Shown: positions 7,940 through 15,497 of the stretch, piece by piece | Layout: every line of letters begins with the position of its first letter | How positions within the stretch are numbered: position 1 is the stretch's first letter | Assembly: GCA_027032655.1 (NCBI GenBank) | Contig: JALVMZ010000269.1 | Location: 1 to 37,342 of the forward strand | Length of the DNA stretch: 37,342 nucleotides | DNA from: Desulfobacteraceae bacterium | GTDB lineage: Bacteria > Desulfobacterota > DSM-4660 > Desulfatiglandales > JALVMZ01 | Direction: 5' to 3' | The notes under the pieces: model-generated | The model's database searches: none | Told to the model about the DNA's origin: nothing | What the model saw: the letters and a program-made list of their open reading frames with translations, nothing else | Program-made: the position numbers and the translations under genes

Positions 7940-9441
7940 CCTGTAAAGAATAGTTTCTTAACAAACAATGCCAAATATGCAGGAGACGAAAAAGAGGTTC
8001 CTTTTAGTGTTGTTTTGGCTCCATTATCAAAGATAACTTTGGCTATGCCGTCTATATTCACTTCTCCCGGCTGGAATCTTTTAGCATCTCCTACGGTGTA
8101 GAGGTTTTCTAATAGGAACCCCAAAGCTTCAGTGACTCCAAGGCTGGTTATGGTGTGTTCTTCTTTGTTTCCTGCTGACTTAACCAGAATAATTCCTTTG
8201 TTGTTAAGTTCTATAAACTTTTCTATTCTCTGATCTGCTACAGGGGAAAAGTAGTTCCTTCCAAAAGACATATTAATGAACACAGGTGTGTTTGGATTTT
8301 CTTTTTCTATACGGGTAAGGATTTCAACTAATGGATCTTTAAAGGGATCTAATAGATATGCGTTCTTAGTTTCAGATGTTAGGTTTGGGAAATTAATTTT
8401 TTTTATGGTTACTAAATCTTTTTCAAGCTCATCATGTAAGATGCTTTCAATTATCTTTTCTACGATGTCTCCGTGGTAGGTTATTGTAGGGATGGGAATA
8501 ATTCCGTAAATGTATGCTACGGTTGGATTAGCTCCATGAAAGCTGTCTATTACATATATGATTGGTTTCTTTCCTGACTTAAGTCGTTTTTGAAAGGCTG
8601 TTCTAGCGACTTCTTGATCTCTGATTTTGAAGTCATGTTTAATTTTGCTTAGGTATTCGTAAGCTTCTGATGCAGAAACCTCGTAACTTTGGAATGGATA
8701 TTTATCTTTGGCCTGAAGGGCAACAGGATTGTAAGCATTTACTACGTTTACTGATAATTTTGTATATGTAAGCAGTAACATTACAAGGTATAAAAGAGCT
8801 GTTAAAGCGAGGGTTCTAAGGGAGAAACTGACGTTTGGTAGGGGCTTCTGTACCAATAAAGAGTGAATTTCCTTTTGTTTTTGTTCTTTATTCTTAATTA
8901 TTAGAACCGTGATGAGGCTTAGACCTAAGAGTACTGCTATGCTGATTAGTAATAAAGGATTATGGATAATGTAAGTTAGTATTAGAGAGATAAATATTAG
9001 TAGAGGGATAATGAATTTCAGGGCGTTTACAATCTGTTTATCTTTAAAAATGATACTTTCCTCTGTTTTGGGGCAGAATTTCCGATAGAAAATGGGAAAA
9101 TGGGAAAGTTTAAGGATAATGTCTTTCTTTGTTTTCAAAAACTTACAAAGTGAAGGTTTGAAGAGTTTATAGAGTAAATGTGCTGATATCAGCGATGTAG
9201 AGATGCTAAAGGCCAGGATTAATTGAAGGATTGCTACAATGGCTAGAAGTGTTGTGAAATTATCAACCGGGTTTCGCATAGTTCCAATTAATGCTTTGGG
9301 ATTGTTTTCCCTTGTCAGGGTTAGTAGCTTGGTAAGTGAGATGTATTGGAACACTATGAATAATGCTACTATAGCAATAATTGGTAAAATCGAAAGCATA
9401 GCAGGGTGTTCGGAGAGTAGTTGCTTAATCTTCCTTTTCAA
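7870..9441 (-). CDS. Multi-TM membrane protein with C-terminal subtilisin-like protease domain
   Basis: A 523-residue protein. About five membrane segments lie in the first 235 residues (near 15-36, 63-90, 143-162, 165-185 and 213-231). The C-terminal half has the S8 signatures in the right order: Asp in IYVIDSFHG (about 297), His in TYHGDIVEKI (about 323), the oxyanion region INMSFG and LVKSAGN, and the nucleophile in KGTSFSSPAYLAL (about 480). All three catalytic residues are present. Subtilases are usually secreted with a propeptide; a polytopic N-terminus is unusual. The TTG start overlaps the upstream stop (TTGA), with AGGAGG in front. It is the last gene of an operon with a Cas4-like nuclease. 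Substrate and sidedness are unknown. Confidence 0.8.
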   Translation of the reverse strand: MKRKIKQLLSEHPAMLSILPIIAIVALFIVFQYISLTKLLTLTRENNPKALIGTMRNPVDNFTTLLAIVAILQLILAFSISTSLISAHLLYKLFKPSLCKFLKTKKDIILKLSHFPIFYRKFCPKTEESIIFKDKQIVNALKFIIPLLIFISLILTYIIHNPLLLISIAVLLGLSLITVLIIKNKEQKQKEIHSLLVQKPLPNVSFSLRTLALTALLYLVMLLLTYTKLSVNVVNAYNPVALQAKDKYPFQSYEVSASEAYEYLSKIKHDFKIRDQEVARTAFQKRLKSGKKPIIYVIDSFHGANPTVAYIYGIIPIPTITYHGDIVEKIIESILHDELEKDLVTIKKINFPNLTSETKNAYLLDPFKDPLVEILTRIEKENPNTPVFINMSFGRNYFSPVADQRIEKFIELNNKGIILVKSAGNKEEHTITSLGVTEALGFLLENLYTVGDAKRFQPGEVNIDGIAKVIFDNGAKTTLKGTSFSSPAYLALFVKKLFFTGYLSENGNGQHLRNPQDSSTKPQ

Positions 9442-9752
9442 TTTCTCCCTCCTAGTTGTAATTTGAATACAGATCTGACTGTTTTCTTTCTTACCTTATC
9501 AAGTTCTTCTCCAAGCTCGTTTTCTAAGAACCTTGCCTCTTTGCCGTTAACTTGAAGGTAATCTAACGGATTGTATCCCTTTGCCTTTAATAGCTTAACA
9601 AAGGCTTTGACATCCCGCGAAGTTCTCTCTTGATAAGTCCAGCCTATTTTCTTGCCTCTGTATTCAATCGTTCCACTGATTAGCTGTTTTAACTGCTCCT
9701 GTATCATCTGGGTTTCTGTTTGGATTTTGCTATATCTGTCTAATAGTTCCAT
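9438..9752 (-). CDS. Small charged helical protein between Cas4-like and subtilase genes
   Basis: A 104-residue protein starting MELLDRYSKIQTETQMIQEQ, mostly helical at the start. A central segment (TIEYRGKKIGWTYQERTSRD) could be a small beta domain, and the tail is basic. It has no signal peptide or membrane segment. It lies 21 bases after the nuclease stop, has no strong ribosome site of its own, and overlaps the subtilase start. It should be made together with both, possibly as a regulator or substrate. The family is not recognised. Confidence 0.65.
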   Translation of the reverse strand: MELLDRYSKIQTETQMIQEQLKQLISGTIEYRGKKIGWTYQERTSRDVKAFVKLLKAKGYNPLDYLQVNGKEARFLENELGEELDKVRKKTVRSVFKLQLGGRN

Positions 9753-9773
9753 TATGAGTTCTGCGTTCTCGTG

Positions 9774-10520
9774 TTAAAGGGTGGTGTTGGTGCTTTCTGA
9801 GCCGTTGCAAAATCCGTGCTGACGGTAGATGCAGTATTGGCATTCCCAGTTGGCCCGGGGACGAGGGTCATTTCTGAACATTCTGATTATCTCCTCAAGT
9901 TCTTCTCGGGAGATAGATTCTGTAGTCGGGAGAACGACTATGCTTTTACCCATTTTGTAGCGTGTTCTAAGGGTTGTCTTGATGACAAGGTAATGCTCTA
10001 TTTCTTTATCGGGATACTGCCATTCAAGTAAGGCTCTCTGTATTTTAGCTTGTAGTGTGTACTTGTAGTTAATGCTTATTCTCCTACTATTTGGTTGGAG
10101 AATTATCAGTTCCTCTGGACGACCAGAAGTTTCGTTGTCAAATGATAAGACCGTATGTTTAAGTTCCAGTCCCACTATTTTATTGCTGTTATACTGGATA
10201 AAGCAGTCTAAATGTCCGTCAATGGAGAAAGGCTCACCGTCAACTGTAAAGTCGTGGCTGAGAACTTTCTCTTCCTCAAACCTGTTGCCGAATATTTTCC
10301 TGAGGACTTCCTTTACTGTTTTCTCAAACAAGAAACCGTCGTCTATGGCAATGTTTCTAACCTCTAAGTCTGGATGTTGACGGCGGAGTTGGGCTTTCTT
10401 GGGACAGCTTATGATTTCGGTTATTCCGTAGGCTCCATCACGGTAAGATATTTCCCTTCCCTCTCTAACGTGAGCAGATAGTTCTGAGAGAATTCTCTCA
10501 AACTCTTGGAGAAATTCCAT
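9774..10520 (-). CDS. Cas4-like PD-(D/E)XK nuclease with Fe-S cysteines
   Basis: A 248-residue protein. The first cysteine is in ITEIISCPKKAQLRR (C39), and the last three are in WECQYCIYRQHGFC (C227, C230, C238). This one-plus-three arrangement holds the 4Fe-4S cluster in Cas4 and AddB. The nuclease core shows GHLD (D105) and LELKH (E119, K121), the metal-binding residues of the PD-(D/E)XK fold. Family members are DNA exonucleases. No CRISPR array or cas1/cas2 gene is present, so this is a stand-alone Cas4-like protein as found on mobile elements. It is the first gene of an operon controlled by operator site 2. A GGAGGG site precedes the ATG. Confidence 0.85.
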   Translation of the reverse strand: MEFLQEFERILSELSAHVREGREISYRDGAYGITEIISCPKKAQLRRQHPDLEVRNIAIDDGFLFEKTVKEVLRKIFGNRFEEEKVLSHDFTVDGEPFSIDGHLDCFIQYNSNKIVGLELKHTVLSFDNETSGRPEELIILQPNSRRISINYKYTLQAKIQRALLEWQYPDKEIEHYLVIKTTLRTRYKMGKSIVVLPTTESISREELEEIIRMFRNDPRPRANWECQYCIYRQHGFCNGSESTNTTL

Positions 10521-10550
10521 GACTCCCTCCTTGGATATGGCTTAAGTAGT

Positions 10551-10579
10551 AATATAATCCTGTAAAAAAGGAATATCAA
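10551..10579 (-). promoter_or_regulatory. Promoter with operator site 2 in its spacer
   Basis: On the minus strand, TTGATA (10,579-10,574) and TATATT (10,556-10,551) are separated by 17 bases. The spacer holds TCCTTTTTTACAGGA (10,572-10,558), the same 15-bp near-palindrome as at sites 1 and 3. It should repress the Cas4-like/subtilase operon. A TATAAT box for the divergent gene sits at 10,600-10,605, so a bound protein would also cover that promoter's -35 region. Confidence 0.75.
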
Positions 10580-10631
10580 TGTTGTAATGTTGTAATTAAT
10601 ATAATGAACCATATGGATATATGGGGTAAAG

Positions 10632-11354
10632 ATGTTTGATTACCTAATCACCGGTTTATCAACGGCCATATCTGTTTATGCCACGATGAAATTTTCCTCT
10701 TACTATCGTGTTAGGGAACCTGGAAAAGCTCGTGAGAAGTATATGGTGGTAGAAAAGCTATCTCATCATGCAAGGAACAAAGTGGATGACATTACGAGGA
10801 TTGTAATCGTTAAAAGTAGTGTTAAGAATGCACTCGGATTTATGGATATAGAAGCGAGTTACAAAAATAATGACCAAGTTATTGTTAAAAGGTATGCTTT
10901 CATTCATACGTTTACTCATGTGTGGTTCGCCCCAGGAAAGGTGATTTTGAAGAAAGAACAAACTTGGACTGAGAAAGTAGAAAGTAATTATTTTAAGAGT
11001 TACTACATATCTTGTAAAAAAAATCTCATGTTGCCTGCAGATTTATTATCTAAGAGTTGGATGAAGAAAATCAGGAAAGTGTCGAAAGAATTCCTAACTG
11101 TTCAATGTACTTTCAGGTATCCTAAGACCTATACTGGTCCGAGATATAGAGAAAGAATTATTGTGTTTGCTAAAGGAGTGGGTATAGTATATGCTAAAGT
11201 AATCTACTCCGATGGTGATATGGATGTATACATACTTAGAGATTTTAAGGTTAGGGAGAATGCACTCTGGTTTCCTATACTTGATGTAGGTAATTGGTGG
11301 ATATATGACATAGAATATTCAAAGCCTCCCAGTTCTGTAAATATTCAAGAGTAA
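10632..11354 (+). CDS. Membrane-anchored hypothetical protein
   Basis: A 240-residue protein starting MFDYLITGLSTAISVYATMK, which looks like a single N-terminal membrane anchor. The rest is beta-rich and basic: YRERIIVFAKGVGIVYAKVI, then YSDGDMDVYILRDFKV and NWWIYDIEYSKPP. The latter resembles the closing strands of lipoprotein-like beta domains, but I do not recognise a family. GGGGTAAAG precedes the ATG. It is divergent from the Cas4-like operon and 16 bases ahead of the SIR2 gene, so it is probably co-transcribed with SIR2. Confidence 0.7.
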   Translation: MFDYLITGLSTAISVYATMKFSSYYRVREPGKAREKYMVVEKLSHHARNKVDDITRIVIVKSSVKNALGFMDIEASYKNNDQVIVKRYAFIHTFTHVWFAPGKVILKKEQTWTEKVESNYFKSYYISCKKNLMLPADLLSKSWMKKIRKVSKEFLTVQCTFRYPKTYTGPRYRERIIVFAKGVGIVYAKVIYSDGDMDVYILRDFKVRENALWFPILDVGNWWIYDIEYSKPPSSVNIQE

Positions 11355-11370
11355 ACTTGGGGGGATAAAA

Positions 11371-13103
11371 GTGGCTTCTGCTGTAATAAGATTATTGAAT
11401 AATTTGCTTAAGAGTGATGGGCTAAGGTTTTGTGAAGGAAATACGGTAATAGTAGTGGGAGCTGGGGTGTCAATTCCGAGTGGATTACCTTCTGGTTTTT
11501 CTATCTTGAGTGATTTGCTTCATTGGTTGGGTTTAAAATTGCTTTTAGAATTTTATGTTCAATTGGGAGAAGGAGTGATAAAACCAATATTTGGATTAAT
11601 TCCTGATTTCATTCGCTATCCGAGATTGGAAGTTCTATTCTTTGCAATGAAGAGTTTTTTAAGAAATCTGGAAATTATTCGATTTATAGAAAGATTTTGG
11701 AATCTCTGTTTCTTCAAGGTGAGCCTAATTATTTCCATTATCTTATGGCAGATTTTATAAGAAGAGGAGGGGTAGTTGTAACATCTAACTTTGATTTGTT
11801 GATAGAAAATGCTTATAAAGAACTTTATGGTAGAGAACTATTGAAGATTGCATTTCCTATAGGCGAGGAGGATATTGTTAGTCGTTCAAATTTGGATAGT
11901 CTATTAATTAAGTATCATGGATGCGTTTCTTCGATTGATAAGATTGGCATAGATGTGGAGAATCTTGAATTTGAAGGCTTTAAAGGGAGGGAAGAAGTTC
12001 TATTTAATAAAATTTTTCAAGATAAGGAGAATTTAGTTTTTATAGGTTCATCATTATCAGATTCGTTGGATTTTCTTCCTTCTGTTGGTAGATTGAAGCA
12101 GAGTTTCAGAGTAGTCGTTTTTGATTACGATCCTACTTGTGAAAGTAGTTATAGTGTGTCAAAAGCAAGTGTTACTAATTTGCGTAATTCTTCTAAGTTT
12201 TTTTCACTTTATTGGTTTTTAGGGGAGAAAATAGATGATGCTGTTGTAATAGTGAAAGACAAAGATAATTCTGTATTTGCTAAGTTTATAAATAATCGTA
12301 AGGCGCTTGCTGAAAAAACGAAAAATAGGAGTTATTTTCCAAATTTAGATTCTCGGACAATGGAAGTATTAAGACTTTATGTTTTGAAAGTAATGGGACT
12401 TTTAACTCTTGTTGGAGAGAAAGATATTAGGAAATTGGAAGGTATTAAAGATTCAAACTTAGATGCTATTGTGGATGAAATAATATCTTATTGGGAGAAT
12501 ATCGTGGGGAATTACAAATATAATCTTTCGAGGCGCAAGAATAGATGTGATTATTTAGATTCCTTAACGGAGGTTGTCTTTTATTCGGATGCTAATATAA
12601 TGGAAAGAATTTTGGGATATTTTTTAGGTTTGTTTCTGAGTGTTAAGTGCTACAAGAGTTGGAAAAAAAGGAAGAGGGATATTAGGCTTTTTAGGAGTTG
12701 GTTTCATTTTATGTTGAGAAATTTCTATATTTTTCCCTTTCTTGCTGCGATCATAAGAATTGATAAATTTATACGATTTCAAAAGGATTTATCTCTGCAT
12801 AAGAAGGATATCTATTTGTATAGATTTTCTCTCAAGGAAGAAGTGAGGTATTTGCTCAAGAGAAATAGATTTGAAGAAGCTTACAAGAAATGGAAAGAAG
12901 CTTTTATTTTGTCTGTGGATACAGATTATTTTATAGAAGCTTCGAATTTGCTTAGGCTATGGTATATGGAAACAAAGGATAGGAATATCAGGAGAGAAGC
13001 GGTATATATGCCATTTTTGTATAGGGATTCGCTTAATTTGGGAAAAATTTTAAGATTCCTTTCTAAGGAAAGTGTGCCTATTTGGTTAAGGTATGTTATT
13101 TAG
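11371..13103 (+). pseudogene. SIR2-domain protein gene, interrupted by a -1 frameshift at a slippery T6A heptamer
   Basis: The first frame (11,371-11,760, GTG start after GGGGGG) encodes the SIR2 nucleotide-binding start VIVVGAGVSIPSGLPSG. The second frame runs to 13,103 and has the rest: VVTSNFD, KYHGC (likely catalytic His) and FIGSSLSDSLDF. Joined by a -1 shift at T TTT TTA (11,655-11,661, phase AGT TTT TTA) they give about 577 residues with unbroken SIR2 sequence (SFFKKSGNYSIYRKILESLF across the join). SIR2 proteins in defence islands destroy NAD+. The C-terminal about 300 residues are helical, end in a TPR-like region, and lack the SLOG domain of Thoeris ThsA. It may be a pseudogene, a recoded gene, or a one-base sequence error. 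Confidence 0.75.
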
Positions 13104-13104
13104 G

Positions 13105-13168
13105 GGGGGTGTTCACTCAAGTATGTAAAGATTTTTAACCTTTAACTTAAAGGATAGTGGACACTCCC
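13105..13168. terminator. Large hairpin filling the gap between convergent SIR2 and TIR genes
   Basis: GGGGGTGTTCACT (13,105-13,117) pairs with AGTGGACACTCCC (13,156-13,168) over 13 bp, with two G-U pairs in plus-strand RNA. Inside it lies a perfect CCTTTAA-C-TTAAAGG repeat (13,139-13,153). The structure starts two bases past the SIR2 stop and reaches the TIR stop codon. It is probably a two-way transcription barrier, although neither side has a good U-tract. Confidence 0.5.
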
Positions 13169-13583
13169 TATAAAGAACAACTTCTGATAGCTCTTATAAT
13201 GCTTTGTGTGTTCCATCCTACTAATTCACAGGCTACATTTTGAATAAGTTGGGGTGTTCTTTGATGTCCCCAAGGTTTCACTCCTACTATTGGTTTTTCG
13301 TATTTTAAAGCGATTTCTATTTCTTTTTGTATCCAGTACCTGTGGGAGACGTATATACCTGAGATTACTATTACTACGTGAACGGGTTTTATCTGATCTT
13401 CAAGTTCTTTCAAAAGTTTTTTCGGTCAGTTTCATCTTCAGGGTCTAAAACAGGATCGTGTTGTGGTACAGAGTAGTTTCTCCACTTGAAATAGGGAGCA
13501 TTATTTAGCATTTCAACGAGGCGGTAATAGTCTTCGCTATATCTCCAAGCATGGCTAATGAAAATGTTGTATGTTTTGTTCAT
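13168..13583 (-). pseudogene. TIR-like (ThsB/MTH538, DUF1863 type) gene with a -1 frameshift at A AAA AAC
   Basis: ATG at 13,583 (GGAGG upstream) reads MNKTYNIFISHAWRYSEDYY and continues to ETDRKNF, then stops at 13,410. The -1 frame continues LLKELEDQIKPVHVVIVISG, then IYVSHRYWIQKEIEIALKY, KPIVGVKPWG and LVGWNTQSIIRAI, ending at 13,168. The joined 138 residues match the ThsB/MTH538 family throughout: the FISHAW start, S-x-x-Y-x-S-x-x-W-I-x-x-E with the likely catalytic Glu, and P-W-G. The shift falls on A AAA AAC (13,422-13,416) in phase CGA AAA AAC, a textbook -1 slippery site. ThsB makes a cyclic ADP-ribose-type signal after phage infection. Its ATG overlaps the upstream DUF4231 stop (ATGA). 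Confidence 0.8.
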
Positions 13584-14095
13584 CTGATACCTCCGATGGA
13601 GTTTAAGTTATCTGTTTGAGTACTTGTTCTTTGAATATACATTCTCCACTCGGTATTTTCTTCCGATATTAGACTTTCAACTCGTTCTACTAATTTTTGA
13701 AATGCTTCTTCATTGCTTAATCCTTTATATGGGCCTGCTTTAGATAAATATAAGAAAAGCTCATGTTTTAAAGTCTCTGCTGTTGTTCTATACTCCAACC
13801 AATTTTCTTGGTATTTATTTAAGGTTTGGATGCCGCTAATTATTGCCAGTATGATACTTAATAAGACCGTTATGTACTTTGCAGAACTCCAAGTAGTAGA
13901 AAAAGTAGAGGATAAGACGATTAAGCCAGTTACAATATATTCTGTAGTTTTAAGGCGTTTAAACCATTTTTGATTTGATACTGACTTTTCATCATACCAG
14001 TTAAATTGGTCAATTAGTCTGTTTTCAATATACTATCTTTCTTTTTCAGAAAGCCTATTAAATTCTTCAAATTTCTGGAGCTTCTCTATATCCAT
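13580..14095 (-). pseudogene. DUF4231/SLATT-like two-TM protein gene with in-frame amber codon at codon 21
   Basis: From ATG at 14,095 the frame reads MDIEKLQKFEEFNRLSEKER, then TAG (14,035-14,033), then YIENRLIDQFNWYDEKSVSN and on without a break to 13,580 (171 residues). YIENRL-x-DQ-x-x-WYD-x-KS, two membrane segments (YIVTGLIVLSSTF and ITVLLSIILAIISGIQTL) and LEYRTTAETLKHELFLYLSK with AGPYKG match DUF4231. After the TAG no ATG, GTG or TTG occurs in frame until past the membrane segments, so re-initiation cannot rescue it. DUF4231/SLATT proteins are predicted membrane effectors paired with nucleotide-signalling or TIR proteins. The ATGA overlap with the TIR gene makes a two-gene operon. It is either nonsense-inactivated or read through. 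Confidence 0.75.
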
Positions 14096-14186
14096 CTTTC
14101 TAGATCTTTATCTCATAATTAATCTAAGATTAGTTTAACAGATCTATATTTGCTTTGTAAAGTCTATGTGTAAATATTGAAAATTG

Positions 14187-14211
14187 CTCAAACCAAATAA
14201 AAAGATTTGAG
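14187..14211 (-). terminator. Possible terminator downstream of the 14,246 gene
   Basis: CTCAAA (14,187-14,192) and TTTGAG (14,206-14,211) form a 6-bp hairpin. In the minus direction it is followed by CAATTTTC. It lies about 35 bases past the stop of the 14,246-15,469 gene, in a 150-base gap that otherwise shows nothing. The stem is weak. Confidence 0.3.
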
Positions 14212-14245
14212 TTGGTCTAAATTTCTGACTTAAGTTTTGATATGA

Positions 14246-15469
14246 TTACCATTCTTTCAATTCATGTAAAATGTTCTCTAAGAGTTTTTCTAAAATATTG
14301 TAGGCTTCTTTCAAGTTGTTAAGCAATTTTTTGTGTTGTTGATTCGATGATGGGTTTTTGATTTGATTTGTTAGGGATTCAAAAGATACTTCTACTATAT
14401 TTTTTACTCCGAGTTTATCTGCTATAGTAGAAAACAATAGGCTAAGAGCTTCTTCAACTATCAAATTATCTATTGCTATTTTTACTTTCTGTTGCAATAT
14501 AGATTTTATTGTTTCAATAAACATAGTTCCAAATAACGAATATAAGAATATGGAGAGACTTCTCCTGAAACTGAAGTAATCTTGTGTAGTTTTTAAGATT
14601 TCGGAAATTGCACTGTCTATATCTGTGAATGCTTGGTCATAGGCTCTGCTTATTTTAAAGTACTTGTCTCTGAAGAGAGTGATGTATTGGTTAAGTCTTT
14701 TTATGTCTTTTATAGAAAGTAGATCAATACTACCTAGCCCAAGTTTTCCTATTATTATTTTAGTTATTGCGTTGACTACTTCAAAAGCATACATAGGGTT
14801 ATATGCTGGAGGTAAATCTAAATAGCCGGTTGGTGGGACTATAGCATTGTTTCCTTCCTTTCCAGCGAAGTGGTAAGCCGTCATAAGTATACCGTAAGTT
14901 TGACTTTTTGTGTTTGTGGAAAGCTCATTCATTGGTAATTGTTGTATGACCTCCTCATGTCTTGGTTTCTTTTTTATTAATTCCAAAATTTCTTTATTTA
15001 TCTCTTTAGGTATCTTTTCAATGTTATTCTTTAGGAAGAATGCGTACTGTTCCCTTTGAAATATTTCATCTCTGTAGAATGTGGCCAGTCTTATGATCGG
15101 AAAAAAGAGCTTTTTAAGATCTGTATCTATCACTTTGTCAAGATCTGAATAATATTCTATAAGTTCACCCACGGTGGAAATGTTGTCCTCTGTTGCAGTA
15201 AATAAAATGATTTCATCTATTGGGATACTTTGTAGTTCTGAATTTAGGAAAAATTTGCTGTTTTGTAGAGCAAATTCACGATTGATAATGTCATGGGGAG
15301 GAATTACTATTTTATCAGCGAAGAGAAGATACGTTTTAAATCTTTTTAAATCTCCTTGATTTAGAGGTCTCTTTTTGTTGGAGATTTTATTCCTTAGAAA
15401 GGGATAGTATAGTTTTATGCAATCAACCTTCCTTATATCCTTTGGGTTTTCCGTATTTTGACTATTCAT
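14246..15469 (-). CDS. Hypothetical AT-rich cargo protein, 407 residues
   Basis: It begins MNSQNTENPKDIRKVDCIKL. The sequence is Lys/Ile/Asn-rich and mostly helical. A middle segment, SLSIFLYSLFGTMFIETIKS, could be a single amphipathic or membrane helix. There is no signal peptide and no motif I recognise. The N-terminal part (FKTYLLFADKIVIPPHDII) looks like an alpha/beta domain. It lies between the TIR/DUF4231 pair and the tyrosine recombinase, in the AT-rich block that lacks GAGCTC. It is probably cargo, possibly defence-related by location only. Confidence 0.65.
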   Translation of the reverse strand: MNSQNTENPKDIRKVDCIKLYYPFLRNKISNKKRPLNQGDLKRFKTYLLFADKIVIPPHDIINREFALQNSKFFLNSELQSIPIDEIILFTATEDNISTVGELIEYYSDLDKVIDTDLKKLFFPIIRLATFYRDEIFQREQYAFFLKNNIEKIPKEINKEILELIKKKPRHEEVIQQLPMNELSTNTKSQTYGILMTAYHFAGKEGNNAIVPPTGYLDLPPAYNPMYAFEVVNAITKIIIGKLGLGSIDLLSIKDIKRLNQYITLFRDKYFKISRAYDQAFTDIDSAISEILKTTQDYFSFRRSLSIFLYSLFGTMFIETIKSILQQKVKIAIDNLIVEEALSLLFSTIADKLGVKNIVEVSFESLTNQIKNPSSNQQHKKLLNNLKEAYNILEKLLENILHELKEW

Positions 15470-15497
15470 TGGACTTGGTAAATAAGACTCTCAGAGC

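Noticed and set aside
9774..10520. CRISPR-Cas locus suggested by the Cas4-like gene
   Set aside because: No repeat-spacer array and no cas1, cas2 or effector gene in the window. Stand-alone Cas4-like proteins are common on mobile elements.
11371..13103. Canonical Thoeris ThsA
   Set aside because: The SIR2 domain fits, but the C-terminal half lacks a recognisable SLOG domain and looks helical, so I do not name it thsA.
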